From positions 1 through 38,760 of the forward strand of contig JAIRKW010000019.1 in NCBI GenBank assembly GCA_031259875.1: 38,760 nucleotides of DNA. Direction: 5' to 3'. A program made the position numbers and the translations under genes. Positions 30,249 through 38,760 of this stretch are shown here, in pieces. The stretch is from Campylobacteraceae bacterium. Lineage in GTDB: Bacteria; Campylobacterota; Campylobacteria; Campylobacterales; Campylobacteraceae. Numbering within the stretch: position 1 is the first letter of the stretch; every line of letters begins with the position of its first letter. Below the pieces are notes generated by a model, which saw nothing but the letters and a program-made list of their open reading frames with translations, did not search any database and was not told the DNA's origin.

Positions 30249-31730
30249 TTATCTATCTTTTCTTTTGCTTTTTTTGCCGCCTTTACTGCCAAAACTGCTT
30301 CTATCATTTCTGCTGCGTTCGCTGCCGCCGCGATTGGATGAGCGATTTCTGCTGCGGGAGCGGGCAGAGCGTTTCTCTTCCTCTTTGGCGTGTGCTTTTT
30401 TGATATAGCTTTCAAAAGTTTTACTGTCAACGCCTATTGAATTTGGTCCTTTTGCGTCAGATTTACCTATAAGCAATGAGATGGCTTTATAGGCTATCTG
30501 TGCTAAATCCAACTCTTTTTCAAGCTCATTTACAATCTTCACTGCCGCAGAATCTATACTTGCTGCAAGTATATTTTGAGCTAATTTTTTGGCGCTGTTG
30601 GCTTTCATCTCAAATAGAGTCGGTATTTGCTTTTGCGTTAATTTCGTACCGACTGTTTTGGCGATTCGCTGTAAGCTATGGTATTCTATAGGCGTTAAAA
30701 GCGTAATAGCTGTTCCTTTTTGTCCTGCTCTTGCAGTTCTGCCTATACGGTGAACATAACTCTCAGGGTCAAACGGCATATGATAGTTAAAAACATGCGT
30801 TATCTCTTTGACATTAAGTCCACGTGCAGCAACATCGGTAGCGACAAGAATATCTATATCGCTGTTTCTGAAAGATTTGATAACCTCTTCGCGCTGAGGC
30901 TGGTCCATATCGCCATGAAGAGATTTAGCAATAAATCCAGAAGAAATAAGTTTTGTGCTGAGTCTGTCAACCTCTTTTTTTGTGCGGCAAAATATAATCG
31001 CCTTTTGCGGGTCTAAAGCGTCCAAAAGCCTTATAATCGCATCATCACGCTCATACTCTTCTATAACGTAATACTGCTGTTCTATATCGGCATTAGTTGT
31101 AGCATTTTGAGGCGTTACACTCACAAAAGCGGGATTATTGAGTATTCTTTTGGCTAAAGCTTTGATGGGTTCTGGCATAGTGGCAGATAAAAGCAGTGTC
31201 TGGCGCTCTTTGGGAAGGTGCGCAAATATAGCCTCTATATCCTCTAAAAAGCCCATATCAAGCATTTCATCAGCTTCATCAAGTATAACTATTTTTGGCT
31301 CAAAACCGTACATTTTATTGCCTTTGAGTAAATCCAAAAGCCTACCCGGCGTTGCTACCACTACGTTTGAACCCTGCTCTATCAGTTTGAGCTGGCGAGA
31401 ATACGAACTGCCGCCGTAAACCGTTACCGTATGAATGTTCCTGAAACGCCCAAGAGCATACATCTCATCGCTTATCTGCGTTGCCAATTCTCTTGTCGGT
31501 GTTATAACCAAAATCTGCACACTCTTTTGAGCAGTATCTATCATGCTAAGAGACGGCAGTGAAAACGCTGCTGTTTTGCCGGTACCTGTTTGAGCTTGTC
31601 CAACAACATCGCGTCCGCTTAAAATGATAGGTATTATCTCCTGTTGTATCGGACTTGGTTCCTTAAATCCGGCCTCTTTTACAGCACGCAATACTTGTTC
31701 GTGCAATCCAAAATGTTCAAAGTCATTCAT
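30249..31730 (-). CDS. DEAD-box ATP-dependent RNA helicase
   Basis: AQTGTGKTAAF, PTRELATQI, VATPGRLLDLL, ILDEADEMLDMGF, LLSATMP, DVAARGLNV, HRIGRTARAGQKG; basic Arg/Ser/Gly tail. Confidence 0.97.
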   Translation of the reverse strand: MNDFEHFGLHEQVLRAVKEAGFKEPSPIQQEIIPIILSGRDVVGQAQTGTGKTAAFSLPSLSMIDTAQKSVQILVITPTRELATQISDEMYALGRFRNIHTVTVYGGSSYSRQLKLIEQGSNVVVATPGRLLDLLKGNKMYGFEPKIVILDEADEMLDMGFLEDIEAIFAHLPKERQTLLLSATMPEPIKALAKRILNNPAFVSVTPQNATTNADIEQQYYVIEEYERDDAIIRLLDALDPQKAIIFCRTKKEVDRLSTKLISSGFIAKSLHGDMDQPQREEVIKSFRNSDIDILVATDVAARGLNVKEITHVFNYHMPFDPESYVHRIGRTARAGQKGTAITLLTPIEYHSLQRIAKTVGTKLTQKQIPTLFEMKANSAKKLAQNILAASIDSAAVKIVNELEKELDLAQIAYKAISLLIGKSDAKGPNSIGVDSKTFESYIKKAHAKEEEKRSARSRSRNRSSNRGGSERSRNDRSSFGSKGGKKSKRKDR

Positions 31731-32004
31731 CTATATGTCCTAATAATTTTATATTTTAAAGTTTAATTTGCAAGCTAAAAGCAGCATTGAAGCCGTCTGC
31801 TTGCCCGCTAACAGACAAATATAGATGGCATCAAAAATATGCAAGATACTAAAAAAGAGGTATTATAGCAGAAATATTACAATTTTTTACCATTTTTTAA
31901 AATTTATGCAATATATAAACGTTTTGTCATTAAAAATTTTAATTTGCGTATGCTTGTTTTTATACTTAAAGCTTATTAAATCAGCTGTGCAAATATTGCA
32001 TATT

Positions 32005-32781
32005 TTACCAAGCCGTGCGGTTTTGCTGTCCGCTAATCTTTTTTTCTATCTGTTCGCCCCATACATCACCAAAAAGCATAGTCTTTTTTAAAACTGCCTT
32101 TGAAGCTGTATTATCACTGTCAACATTGACATAAAGTTCCCCTTTATCGCTTGTAAAAATCTCTTGATTGAGTATCGCGACAATATATATACCCTCTTTA
32201 TCGCCAAAAGTTTTTTTGGCAGTTTTAAGCCGTTCTCCTTCAGGCAGCATTATAATGACAGGTTTTTTTGAACCGATAGCGGAAGCGTTTATCTCTTTAG
32301 CACCAGTTTTATTAAAATCAAACATAATATTATGATAGAGCGTTAAAATATCATCTTCAGCGTATTTATCATCCGGCAATATTTCAGAAGAGTATTCGCA
32401 GTTACCGCCTTTACAGTTTTCCTTCTCCATAACTATCTGTTTATTTTCATAATTCCAAAAAAACTCAATATGACGCTTTTTGCTGCCGTAAGACGTCTGT
32501 TTTTCAAAGTGATAAGGCACAAGTCTACCCTCAAACACTCTGCCTTCACTCATATATTTTTCTGTGCGTTCTCTTGAAAATACAGCAGCCAAACCTTTAG
32601 CTCTGGCCGATATTTCGGTTTTATAACTGCCGTTATCACTTATTTTCAGATAGGCCGAAGCCTCACCCAAAGTAAAAACACCGTATCCGACTTTATATTT
32701 TACAAAAGATTCAAACTTTTCGGCAAAAAGCGAAATAGTAAAAAATATCAAAAGCAAAAGAGCTTTATAAATCATTTTCAT
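32005..32781 (-). CDS. DUF3108 domain-containing periplasmic protein
   Basis: Signal peptide (YKALLLLIFFTISLFA), VKYKVGYGVFTLGEASAYLKIS...ISARAKGLAAVFSRERTEKYMSEG typical of DUF3108. Confidence 0.75.
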   Translation of the reverse strand: MKMIYKALLLLIFFTISLFAEKFESFVKYKVGYGVFTLGEASAYLKISDNGSYKTEISARAKGLAAVFSRERTEKYMSEGRVFEGRLVPYHFEKQTSYGSKKRHIEFFWNYENKQIVMEKENCKGGNCEYSSEILPDDKYAEDDILTLYHNIMFDFNKTGAKEINASAIGSKKPVIIMLPEGERLKTAKKTFGDKEGIYIVAILNQEIFTSDKGELYVNVDSDNTASKAVLKKTMLFGDVWGEQIEKKISGQQNRTAW

Positions 32782-33199
32782 TTACTGTTTTCACACCATT
32801 TTGCTCAAGCGCAAGTACTGCTTTTTCTATTTTGTCATCATCAACTTTAAAGACAAAAATACCGTCGTTTTTTTCGTTGACCGTATATGTATAGCGTATA
32901 TCAATATTTGTTTCATTCAAAATTTTCACAACTTTATTAAAACTGCCTACTTGATTGACAATACGTACTCCTATCACTTTAGCGCTCTGCGCCATAAAAC
33001 CGTTTTCGATTAAAAGCAAACGCGCTCGCTGTGTATTTTTAGTAAGTAGCCTTAATATGCCAAATTCACTGCTGTCAGACAAAACTACAGATAAAAGCGA
33101 GATATTTTCCTGTTCCAGTAAAGCTGTTATGGAATACAATTCACCGGAGCGGTTTTCTACAAAGATTGAGAGTTGTTCAAGATAGTTAAAATCTGCCAT
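32765..33199 (-). CDS. ACT domain-containing protein
   Basis: Two ACT-like repeats (QLSIFVENRSGELYSITALLEQENISLLSVVLSDSSEFGILRLLT; VGVRIVNQVGSFNKVVKILNETNIDIRYTYT-like); abuts paaK. Confidence 0.85.
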   Translation of the reverse strand: MADFNYLEQLSIFVENRSGELYSITALLEQENISLLSVVLSDSSEFGILRLLTKNTQRARLLLIENGFMAQSAKVIGVRIVNQVGSFNKVVKILNETNIDIRYTYTVNEKNDGIFVFKVDDDKIEKAVLALEQNGVKTVNENDL

Positions 33200-34497
33200 T
33201 ACTTCTTCCTTTCGTCTATGACTCTTACAGCTTTACCCTCACTGCGCTCTATTGATTTGGGCGCAACAAGCTTGACGTCTACATTTATATAGAGATTGTT
33301 CAAAAGAGCCTTTGAAATGGAGGCTTTTAAACTCTCAAGCCTCGCCACATCATCAACCATTATACTCTCATCTACTTCAACATCAATCTCAAGCTTATCA
33401 AGAAATCCTTTTTTCTTCGCTATTATCTGATAATGCAGTGCAATACCCTCTATAGTCGAAAGCACATGTTCAATTTGCGATGGAAACACATTAACGCCAC
33501 CGATTAGAAGCATATCATCGCTTCTGCCTGCTATACTCTCTATTCTGGCTGTTGTACGCCCGCATTTACACGGTGTTCTTATTATGGAGGTAATGTCTCC
33601 CGTTCTGTACCGCACAAGCGGCAAAGCCTGCTTTGTTAAAGTTGTAACTACAAGCTCTCCTCTTTGTCCTTCAGGTAAAACTTCAAGCGTTTTAGGGTCT
33701 ATTATCTCTGGATAAAAATGGTCTTCCTGAAGATGTAAAAACCTTGAATAATTACAGTTGCAAGCCACGCCCGGACCTATGATTTCACTTATACCGTATA
33801 TTTCGTGATATTCTATGCCCCATATTTTAGCTATTTCGTCCTTCATGCCGATACTTGTAGGCTCAGCGCCGAAAAATCCCGCGCGCAGTCTGAAATCTTT
33901 TTTGATATCGTACCCTTCATTTTTAGCCGCTTCAGCCAAATGCAGAGCAAATGACGGAGTAGCCGTAAGCACAGTAGCTCCAAAATCTTTCAAAAGTAAA
34001 AGCTGTCTTGATGTAAAACCCGTAGAACTTGGGATAACCGCAACCTTCATTTTTTCAGCTGCCGCGTGAAACCCAAGACCTCCCGTAAAAAGCCCGTATC
34101 CATGGGAATTTTGCATAATATCCGAAGATGTAACGCCGCCCATTCTAAAAGCGCGTGCCATCACTTCAGCCCAAATACCCATATCTGTTTGCGTATATCC
34201 GACAACAGTAGGTTTGCCCGTCGTGCCGCTTGAGCTGTGAATCCTTACTATCTCACCCATAGGCACGGCAAACATTCCGTAAGGGTAATTATCACGCAAA
34301 TCCTGCTTTTTGGTAAACGGCAGTCTTTTTAAATCATCTAAAGATTTTATCATATCAGGCGTAATACCGCACTCATCAAATTTTTTCTTATAAGACGGCA
34401 CAAGATAGTAGACTCTTTCTATTATCTCCCTTAAGCGTTCACTCTGTAAGGTTTTTAATTCGCTTTTGGGCAGTGTTTCCTCTTTTGACCAAATCAT
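33199..34497 (-). CDS. paaK: Phenylacetate--CoA ligase family protein
   Basis: HSSSGTTGKPTVVGYTQTD, FGAEPTS, EIYGISEIIGPGVACNC, RTGDIT, GRSDDMLLIGGVNVFPSQIE. Confidence 0.93.
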   Translation of the reverse strand: MIWSKEETLPKSELKTLQSERLREIIERVYYLVPSYKKKFDECGITPDMIKSLDDLKRLPFTKKQDLRDNYPYGMFAVPMGEIVRIHSSSGTTGKPTVVGYTQTDMGIWAEVMARAFRMGGVTSSDIMQNSHGYGLFTGGLGFHAAAEKMKVAVIPSSTGFTSRQLLLLKDFGATVLTATPSFALHLAEAAKNEGYDIKKDFRLRAGFFGAEPTSIGMKDEIAKIWGIEYHEIYGISEIIGPGVACNCNYSRFLHLQEDHFYPEIIDPKTLEVLPEGQRGELVVTTLTKQALPLVRYRTGDITSIIRTPCKCGRTTARIESIAGRSDDMLLIGGVNVFPSQIEHVLSTIEGIALHYQIIAKKKGFLDKLEIDVEVDESIMVDDVARLESLKASISKALLNNLYINVDVKLVAPKSIERSEGKAVRVIDERKK

Positions 34498-34632
34498 AAC
34501 GCTCCTTATTTACACAAATAAAATAAGATTTTAGCGTATTTTAACGCAAAAAATTAAATTCTGTCTCAAACTAAAGATTTTTTTATCATTTTTTAGTAAC
34601 AATTTTGTATTTATAAATATAAGGAATCCATA

Positions 34633-34800
34633 ATGGAACATTTTGATTTTGGTGTGAGGTTATCTATATATTTATCAGGTGCGGCACTTTTTTTATGCAT
34701 AGCTTACGGACTCTTCCGCTGGAACAAAGACGGCAAAGAGGAGACAAACGCAGCAAAGAAATGGGAAAAAGAAGAACAAAAAATAAACGAGGAATTGTAA
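34633..34800 (+). CDS. Small accessory protein of a sodium:solute symporter (55 aa, one TM)
   Basis: Translated by eye: MEHFDFGVRLSIYLSGAALFLCIAYGLFRWNKDGKEETNAAKKWEKEEQKINEEL*; SD AAGGAATCC; 1 nt before the symporter ATG. Missing from the ORF track because of length. Confidence 0.8.
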   Translation: MEHFDFGVRLSIYLSGAALFLCIAYGLFRWNKDGKEETNAAKKWEKEEQKINEEL

Positions 34801-34801
34801 A

Positions 34802-36433
34802 ATGGGCGTGTGGGAAAATATTTTTATCATAATCTATCTGGCAGTTATCGGTTATCTTGGTTTTATTGGTTACAAAAGTACGAAAAACAGTACCGATTAC
34901 CTTTTGGCAGGGCGCAATACGCACCCTTTGATAATGTCTTTGAGTTACGGCGCAACTTTCATCTCAACTTCGGCTATAGTCGGATTCAGCGGCGTGGCGG
35001 CGTGGCTGGGAAGCTCTATGATTTGGCTGGCGTTTGCAAACCTCTTTGTAGGCATCTTTATAGCATTTGTAGTTTTCGGCGACAGAACACGCAAAATGGG
35101 TATTAAACTCGGTGCGCATACATTTCCGGAGTTTTTGGGCAAAAGGTTTAATTCGAAATTTATACAACTGTTTGGCGGCTTAATCATAACTGTTTTTATG
35201 CCGCTCTACGCGGCAGCAGTACTCATCGGCGGTACGCACTTTATCGCTTCATATTTTGGGGCTGACTATCATCTGTCATTGCTTGTTTTTTCACTCATCA
35301 TTACAGCTTATGTTATAGCGGGAGGCTTAAAAAGCGTTATGCTCACAGACGCTTTGCAGGGAGCAATTATGTTTGTCGCTATTGTAGTACTGGTAATATT
35401 TGCGTTCAACGCTATAGGCGGTTTTGAGGCAAGTCTTAGCAAATTCGATAAAGTATGGGAAAGTACCGTCATGCCGCTCCAGAGCGTTCATTTGGAAGAT
35501 TTTCAAGCTGGCTCTCCTAACTTTTTACTTAAAGTATCAACGCTGTGGGGCTTTGACGGATGGAATAAAATGCCGATATTTTTGAGCGATGGTTGGCTCT
35601 TTTTAATTACGTCGCTTGTTTTGGGTGTAGGCATAGGCGTTTTGGCACAGCCTCAGCTTGTTGTGAGATTTATGACAGTCAAAAGCAAGCAAGAATTAAA
35701 CAGAGGTGTCTTAATCGGCGGTGTTTTTATATTCGGCGTGATGGGGCTTACATATCTTGTCGGTGCACTTACAAATATATGGTTTTACGAATACAATGAA
35801 GGCAGAAATGCTTTGCAAAGTGCAGGCGGAGTAGATCAGGTAATGCCTCTTTTTATCACTATGGCAATGCCAAAATGGTTTTCATTTGTGTTTTTGTTTG
35901 CACTTATTTCGGCAGCAATGAGCACACTTGCATCACAATTTCACACTATGGGTACAGCAATAGGACGCGATATTTACGAACAGCTTTTTAAAGCCGGCAA
36001 AAGCTCTATGTTTATAACGCGCATAGGCGTTGTTGTAATGATACTATGCGCTGTCGTACTCTCTTACATATTTGACAAACAGCCTGCAATAATAGCGCGA
36101 AGTACAGCTATTTTTTTCGCTCTTTGCGCGAGTATTTTTCTGCCTTCGTATGCGGGCGCGATATTTTGGCGCAAAATTACAAAAGCCGGCGCGATAGCCT
36201 CAATGTTTGTAGGATTTGCAACTTCTGCTTTTTGGCTTTTATTTGTTCATTTTCAAGAAGCTAAAGCACTTGGATTTTGCAAAATGATATTTGGAGCAGA
36301 TTCTTTATTCAGCGGAAAAATCATCTTTATAGATGCACTTATATTCGCGTTGCCGCTATCGGCTTTGACGATGGTAGTTGTGTCTCTTTTTACAAAAGGC
36401 GCTGAGAATTTAGCTAAGAAAAGTTTTGATTAA
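34802..36433 (+). CDS. Sodium:solute symporter (SSS) family protein
   Basis: 543 aa, about 13 TM; TDYLLAGRNTHPLIMSLSYGATFISTSAIVGFSGVAA, GGLKSVMLTDALQG, SAAMSTLASQFHTM. Confidence 0.92.
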   Translation: MGVWENIFIIIYLAVIGYLGFIGYKSTKNSTDYLLAGRNTHPLIMSLSYGATFISTSAIVGFSGVAAWLGSSMIWLAFANLFVGIFIAFVVFGDRTRKMGIKLGAHTFPEFLGKRFNSKFIQLFGGLIITVFMPLYAAAVLIGGTHFIASYFGADYHLSLLVFSLIITAYVIAGGLKSVMLTDALQGAIMFVAIVVLVIFAFNAIGGFEASLSKFDKVWESTVMPLQSVHLEDFQAGSPNFLLKVSTLWGFDGWNKMPIFLSDGWLFLITSLVLGVGIGVLAQPQLVVRFMTVKSKQELNRGVLIGGVFIFGVMGLTYLVGALTNIWFYEYNEGRNALQSAGGVDQVMPLFITMAMPKWFSFVFLFALISAAMSTLASQFHTMGTAIGRDIYEQLFKAGKSSMFITRIGVVVMILCAVVLSYIFDKQPAIIARSTAIFFALCASIFLPSYAGAIFWRKITKAGAIASMFVGFATSAFWLLFVHFQEAKALGFCKMIFGADSLFSGKIIFIDALIFALPLSALTMVVVSLFTKGAENLAKKSFD

Positions 36434-36437
36434 AAAA

Positions 36438-36456
36438 GGCGGGCTTAAAGCCCGCC
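36438..36456 (-). terminator. GC-rich terminator hairpin with T-run on the minus strand
   Basis: GGCGGGCT TAA AGCCCGCC preceded on + by AAAAAA (T6 on the minus strand); no T-run on the + side. Confidence 0.7.
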
Positions 36457-36783
36457 GATAATGTTCCAATCCTCTGTCATTTTCACACCCTCACTCCTCC
36501 GTCATACTCAATGCAGGTAAACATCCAAAAAAAGGCAGCTTAAGACTTTCGGCTTTCTGTGTTAATAGATAGATTGAATAAAACGCATCATCATCTTTTG
36601 CTTCTTCTGATGACTGTTCAGATACCATTGCAACATACATTTTAAAAATTTGCCATATCTTAATTCTATTTTTTGGATTTAAAGAAGCATATTAAACCAT
36701 TGTGCAAAACTCTTTAAAATGTCAACATTGCACTTTAGTATCACTTTTGGCTTTGACAAATAAAAATAAACTTACCATAACGG

Positions 36784-37194
36784 CTAATTATTTTTAGGTA
36801 TATCAGTCAGTTGAGCAATATCTTTAAAATTGTTTCCAAAATTTATACGGATATAATTTACCACTTCCAATATCTCATCATCAGTCAAATATTCCCTAAA
36901 AGACGGCATTCCATTTAAGCCGTTCGTAACGACTTCCACAGTAGCTGAAACGGACGATAATTTAATATTATTTGCCAAAGCAGGATACATGCCCACACCC
37001 TGATCTCCTTTACCGTCAGGCATATGACAGCCCAAACAGTTTATCTCATAAATCTCATCTCCTTTTTGAACGTCGCTGTCAGCAATAGCAGGCGATACAA
37101 ACAATATGCCTGTTGTCAAAAGTGATAAACATATAGACTTGAAATATTTTACACCGCAACTTTGCACTTCCGTTTTGAATGAATAACTTTTCAT
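36784..37194 (-). CDS. Periplasmic mono-heme class I cytochrome c
   Basis: Signal peptide (SICLSLLTTGILFVSPAIA), CLGCH heme motif, GMYPALANN, distal Met (LNGMPSFREYLTDDEILEVVNYI). Confidence 0.9.
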   Translation of the reverse strand: MKSYSFKTEVQSCGVKYFKSICLSLLTTGILFVSPAIADSDVQKGDEIYEINCLGCHMPDGKGDQGVGMYPALANNIKLSSVSATVEVVTNGLNGMPSFREYLTDDEILEVVNYIRINFGNNFKDIAQLTDIPKNN

Positions 37195-37206
37195 ATCGTC
37201 CGCCTC

Positions 37207-37240
37207 TTTTTGAGTTATAAATGCAATTATAATTCAAAAA
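37207..37240. promoter_or_regulatory. Operator-like inverted repeat overlapping the presumptive cytochrome c promoter
   Basis: TTTTTGAGTTATAA-ATGCAA-TTATAATTCAAAAA: 14-bp arms with one mismatch, 6-nt spacer; TATAAT on the minus strand. Confidence 0.45.
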
Positions 37241-37425
37241 CGAACAGATGTATGGTTATTTTTTAATCAAAAAAATGGATTTTTTATGTTTTTGTATTAT
37301 GGTCAAATAATAATCAAGTGTAGTTTTAGTATGAAATAAACCATCAAATAGTATTTCTTGGCAAATATAATGCGATTGCGATACTGTTTTTAAGTAAATT
37401 ATTTAGTGGGATGGCAGGTTTGAAT

Positions 37426-37454
37426 ATATCGCCGCTATTTAAAAGCAGCGATAT
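37426..37454 (-). terminator. Hairpin after the phosphatase gene (possible terminator)
   Basis: ATATCGCCGCT / AGCAGCGATAT, 11-bp stem with one mismatch, just 3' of the minus-strand CDS; weak T-tract. Confidence 0.45.
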
Positions 37455-37492
37455 AAAGTTTTATACATTTTTTGTTTTTGCATAATGAAACA

Positions 37493-38527
37493 CTATTTTG
37501 TATAAATAGCTCTCATCAACTCCAAATCCACACCAAGCTCATTACTCAAATAACTATCAATACCACCATACTCTTTATCTATCGTATCAAAAGCAGCTTC
37601 AATATATTCTCTATATACTGTAAATACTGGAGCTAAATGCGGAGCTAAACTTACATATGAAGCATATTTCTCTTCTACATAAATACCAGAAAGCAGATAG
37701 TCTTGTATAATAGTCTCTTTGTCTACTCCTAAAGCTGATAAAAACATTGCTGCTGCAAAACCTGCTCTGTCTTTGCCTGCACTGCAATGAAACAGAAGAG
37801 GCAGATTGTTTTCATTCATCAATGCTTCGAAAAACTTTTTATATTCATCTTGAAAATCAGTAACAAATACTTTATTAGCATCAATCAGCACCTGTTTATT
37901 CTCTTCTGCTGTTTGTGCTAATACTACAATACTTCCTGTCTCGATGGGATATTCCAAACGGTTGATAACAGTGCTAAGAGATGAATCCGGAGCAGCAAGC
38001 TTTTCAATGCTGTCACGAAAATCCACAACAGTTCTTATACCGATATTTTCAAGATATGCTATGTCAGTATTTGTGAGTTGGTTTAAATCGCCCGAACGAA
38101 ACACTTTACCCCATTTGACTGTTTTGCCATCTACTGTTTTATATCCTCCTATATCTCTTACATTGTAAGCTCCCTGCATTGGAAGTAATCTCTCAGAGGC
38201 GATAATTTTAATACTGTTTTCCAAAATATATTGAAAATAGATACGCTTATTTGATGGAAACTGTGTTAAGTTTACCTCTTTTGTACCATTACCTTCAATG
38301 ATAACTGTATTTGTATCAATACTATCCGGTATCTCTCCTGCAAATACTTCCCAATGTCCGTCTCCTTCTATGTTTAACGTATAAACTTTATCTGTTTTAT
38401 TGCGCTCTACTGAAAAAGAGGCACTTAAATCACTGCTTTTTTCAATATTACTGTCACTATTACATCCTATAAGCAATAACGCACATAATGGCGCAATAAT
38501 GAAACTCATATACGATAACTTTCTCAT
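37493..38527 (-). CDS. Tyrosine-phosphatase-like (dual-specificity, Y_phosphatase3-type) lipoprotein
   Basis: Lipobox-like LCALLLIGC, N-terminal beta domain, RDIGGYKTVDGKTVKWGKVFRSGDL, catalytic HCSAGKDRAG (HCX5R). Confidence 0.88.
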   Translation of the reverse strand: MRKLSYMSFIIAPLCALLLIGCNSDSNIEKSSDLSASFSVERNKTDKVYTLNIEGDGHWEVFAGEIPDSIDTNTVIIEGNGTKEVNLTQFPSNKRIYFQYILENSIKIIASERLLPMQGAYNVRDIGGYKTVDGKTVKWGKVFRSGDLNQLTNTDIAYLENIGIRTVVDFRDSIEKLAAPDSSLSTVINRLEYPIETGSIVVLAQTAEENKQVLIDANKVFVTDFQDEYKKFFEALMNENNLPLLFHCSAGKDRAGFAAAMFLSALGVDKETIIQDYLLSGIYVEEKYASYVSLAPHLAPVFTVYREYIEAAFDTIDKEYGGIDSYLSNELGVDLELMRAIYTK

Positions 38528-38760
38528 TTCTTTTCTCCTAAAAGTAAATAATGATGAAATGGTATGAAATGTTTATTACGACAAGATTACTTGGTAGAGT
38601 TTAATGATTGTAAAACTATCTTTTAGCTTTTACTGTATTACAGTGTCTAATTTCTTTAGATATTACTACTGCTAAACATTTAATAAAATCAAGGAAAAAG
38701 ATATTCAAATCCCCCTTCAGTCATTCCCATAATAAACAAAGAGTTTTCATGGAAAACGAT

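Noticed and set aside
36491-36640. 49-aa minus-strand ORF (MYVAMVSEQ...LSMTEE)
   Set aside because: Weak initiation signal, and the C-terminal LSMTEE-type sequence is characteristic of intergenic repeat read-through.
38748-38760. ATGGAAAACGAT at the window end as a new CDS start
   Set aside because: No clear SD and only four codons visible; cannot be judged without downstream sequence.
1-38760. CRISPR arrays, intact transposons, prophage or rRNA genes
   Set aside because: No regularly spaced repeats, transposase, integrase, phage structural genes or rRNA-like sequence were seen.

Overview
This 38.8-kb window is a gene-dense chromosomal segment, most likely from a Campylobacterota (epsilonproteobacterial) genome. 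That assignment is inferred from the pheS-pheT-aroA-ispH-rpsA-serA order and the protein style. Housekeeping content: pstC/A/B phosphate transporter, uvrA, polA, aat, metK, HIT protein, pheS, pheT, aroA, ispH, rpsA, serA, efp, bamA, tyrA, a DEAD-box RNA helicase, a DUF3108 protein, an ACT-domain protein, phenylacetate-CoA ligase, a sodium:solute symporter with a small accessory ORF, a periplasmic c-type cytochrome and a tyrosine-phosphatase-like lipoprotein. The most interesting locus is the pst operon. (i) pstB runs directly into a fused PlsC + GNAT acyltransferase with the architecture of OlsF (ornithine-lipid synthase), where phoU is often found. This suggests a phosphate-starvation membrane-remodelling operon. 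(ii) pstC and pstA are separated by about 0.7 kb. That spacer holds a decayed inverted-repeat element and is flanked by near-identical start-site sequences (CTAAGGAnnnCTTAATGAA). It also holds a 37-aa single-TM ORF that overlaps the pstA start by ATGA. Other points of interest are a (TC)8-containing AT-rich desert (about 28.9-30.2 kb), tiny ORFs missing from the ORF track, a long operator-like palindrome before the cytochrome gene, and several hairpins. No CRISPR array, intact transposon, tRNA or rRNA was recognised. All family calls come from reading motifs by eye, with no database search.
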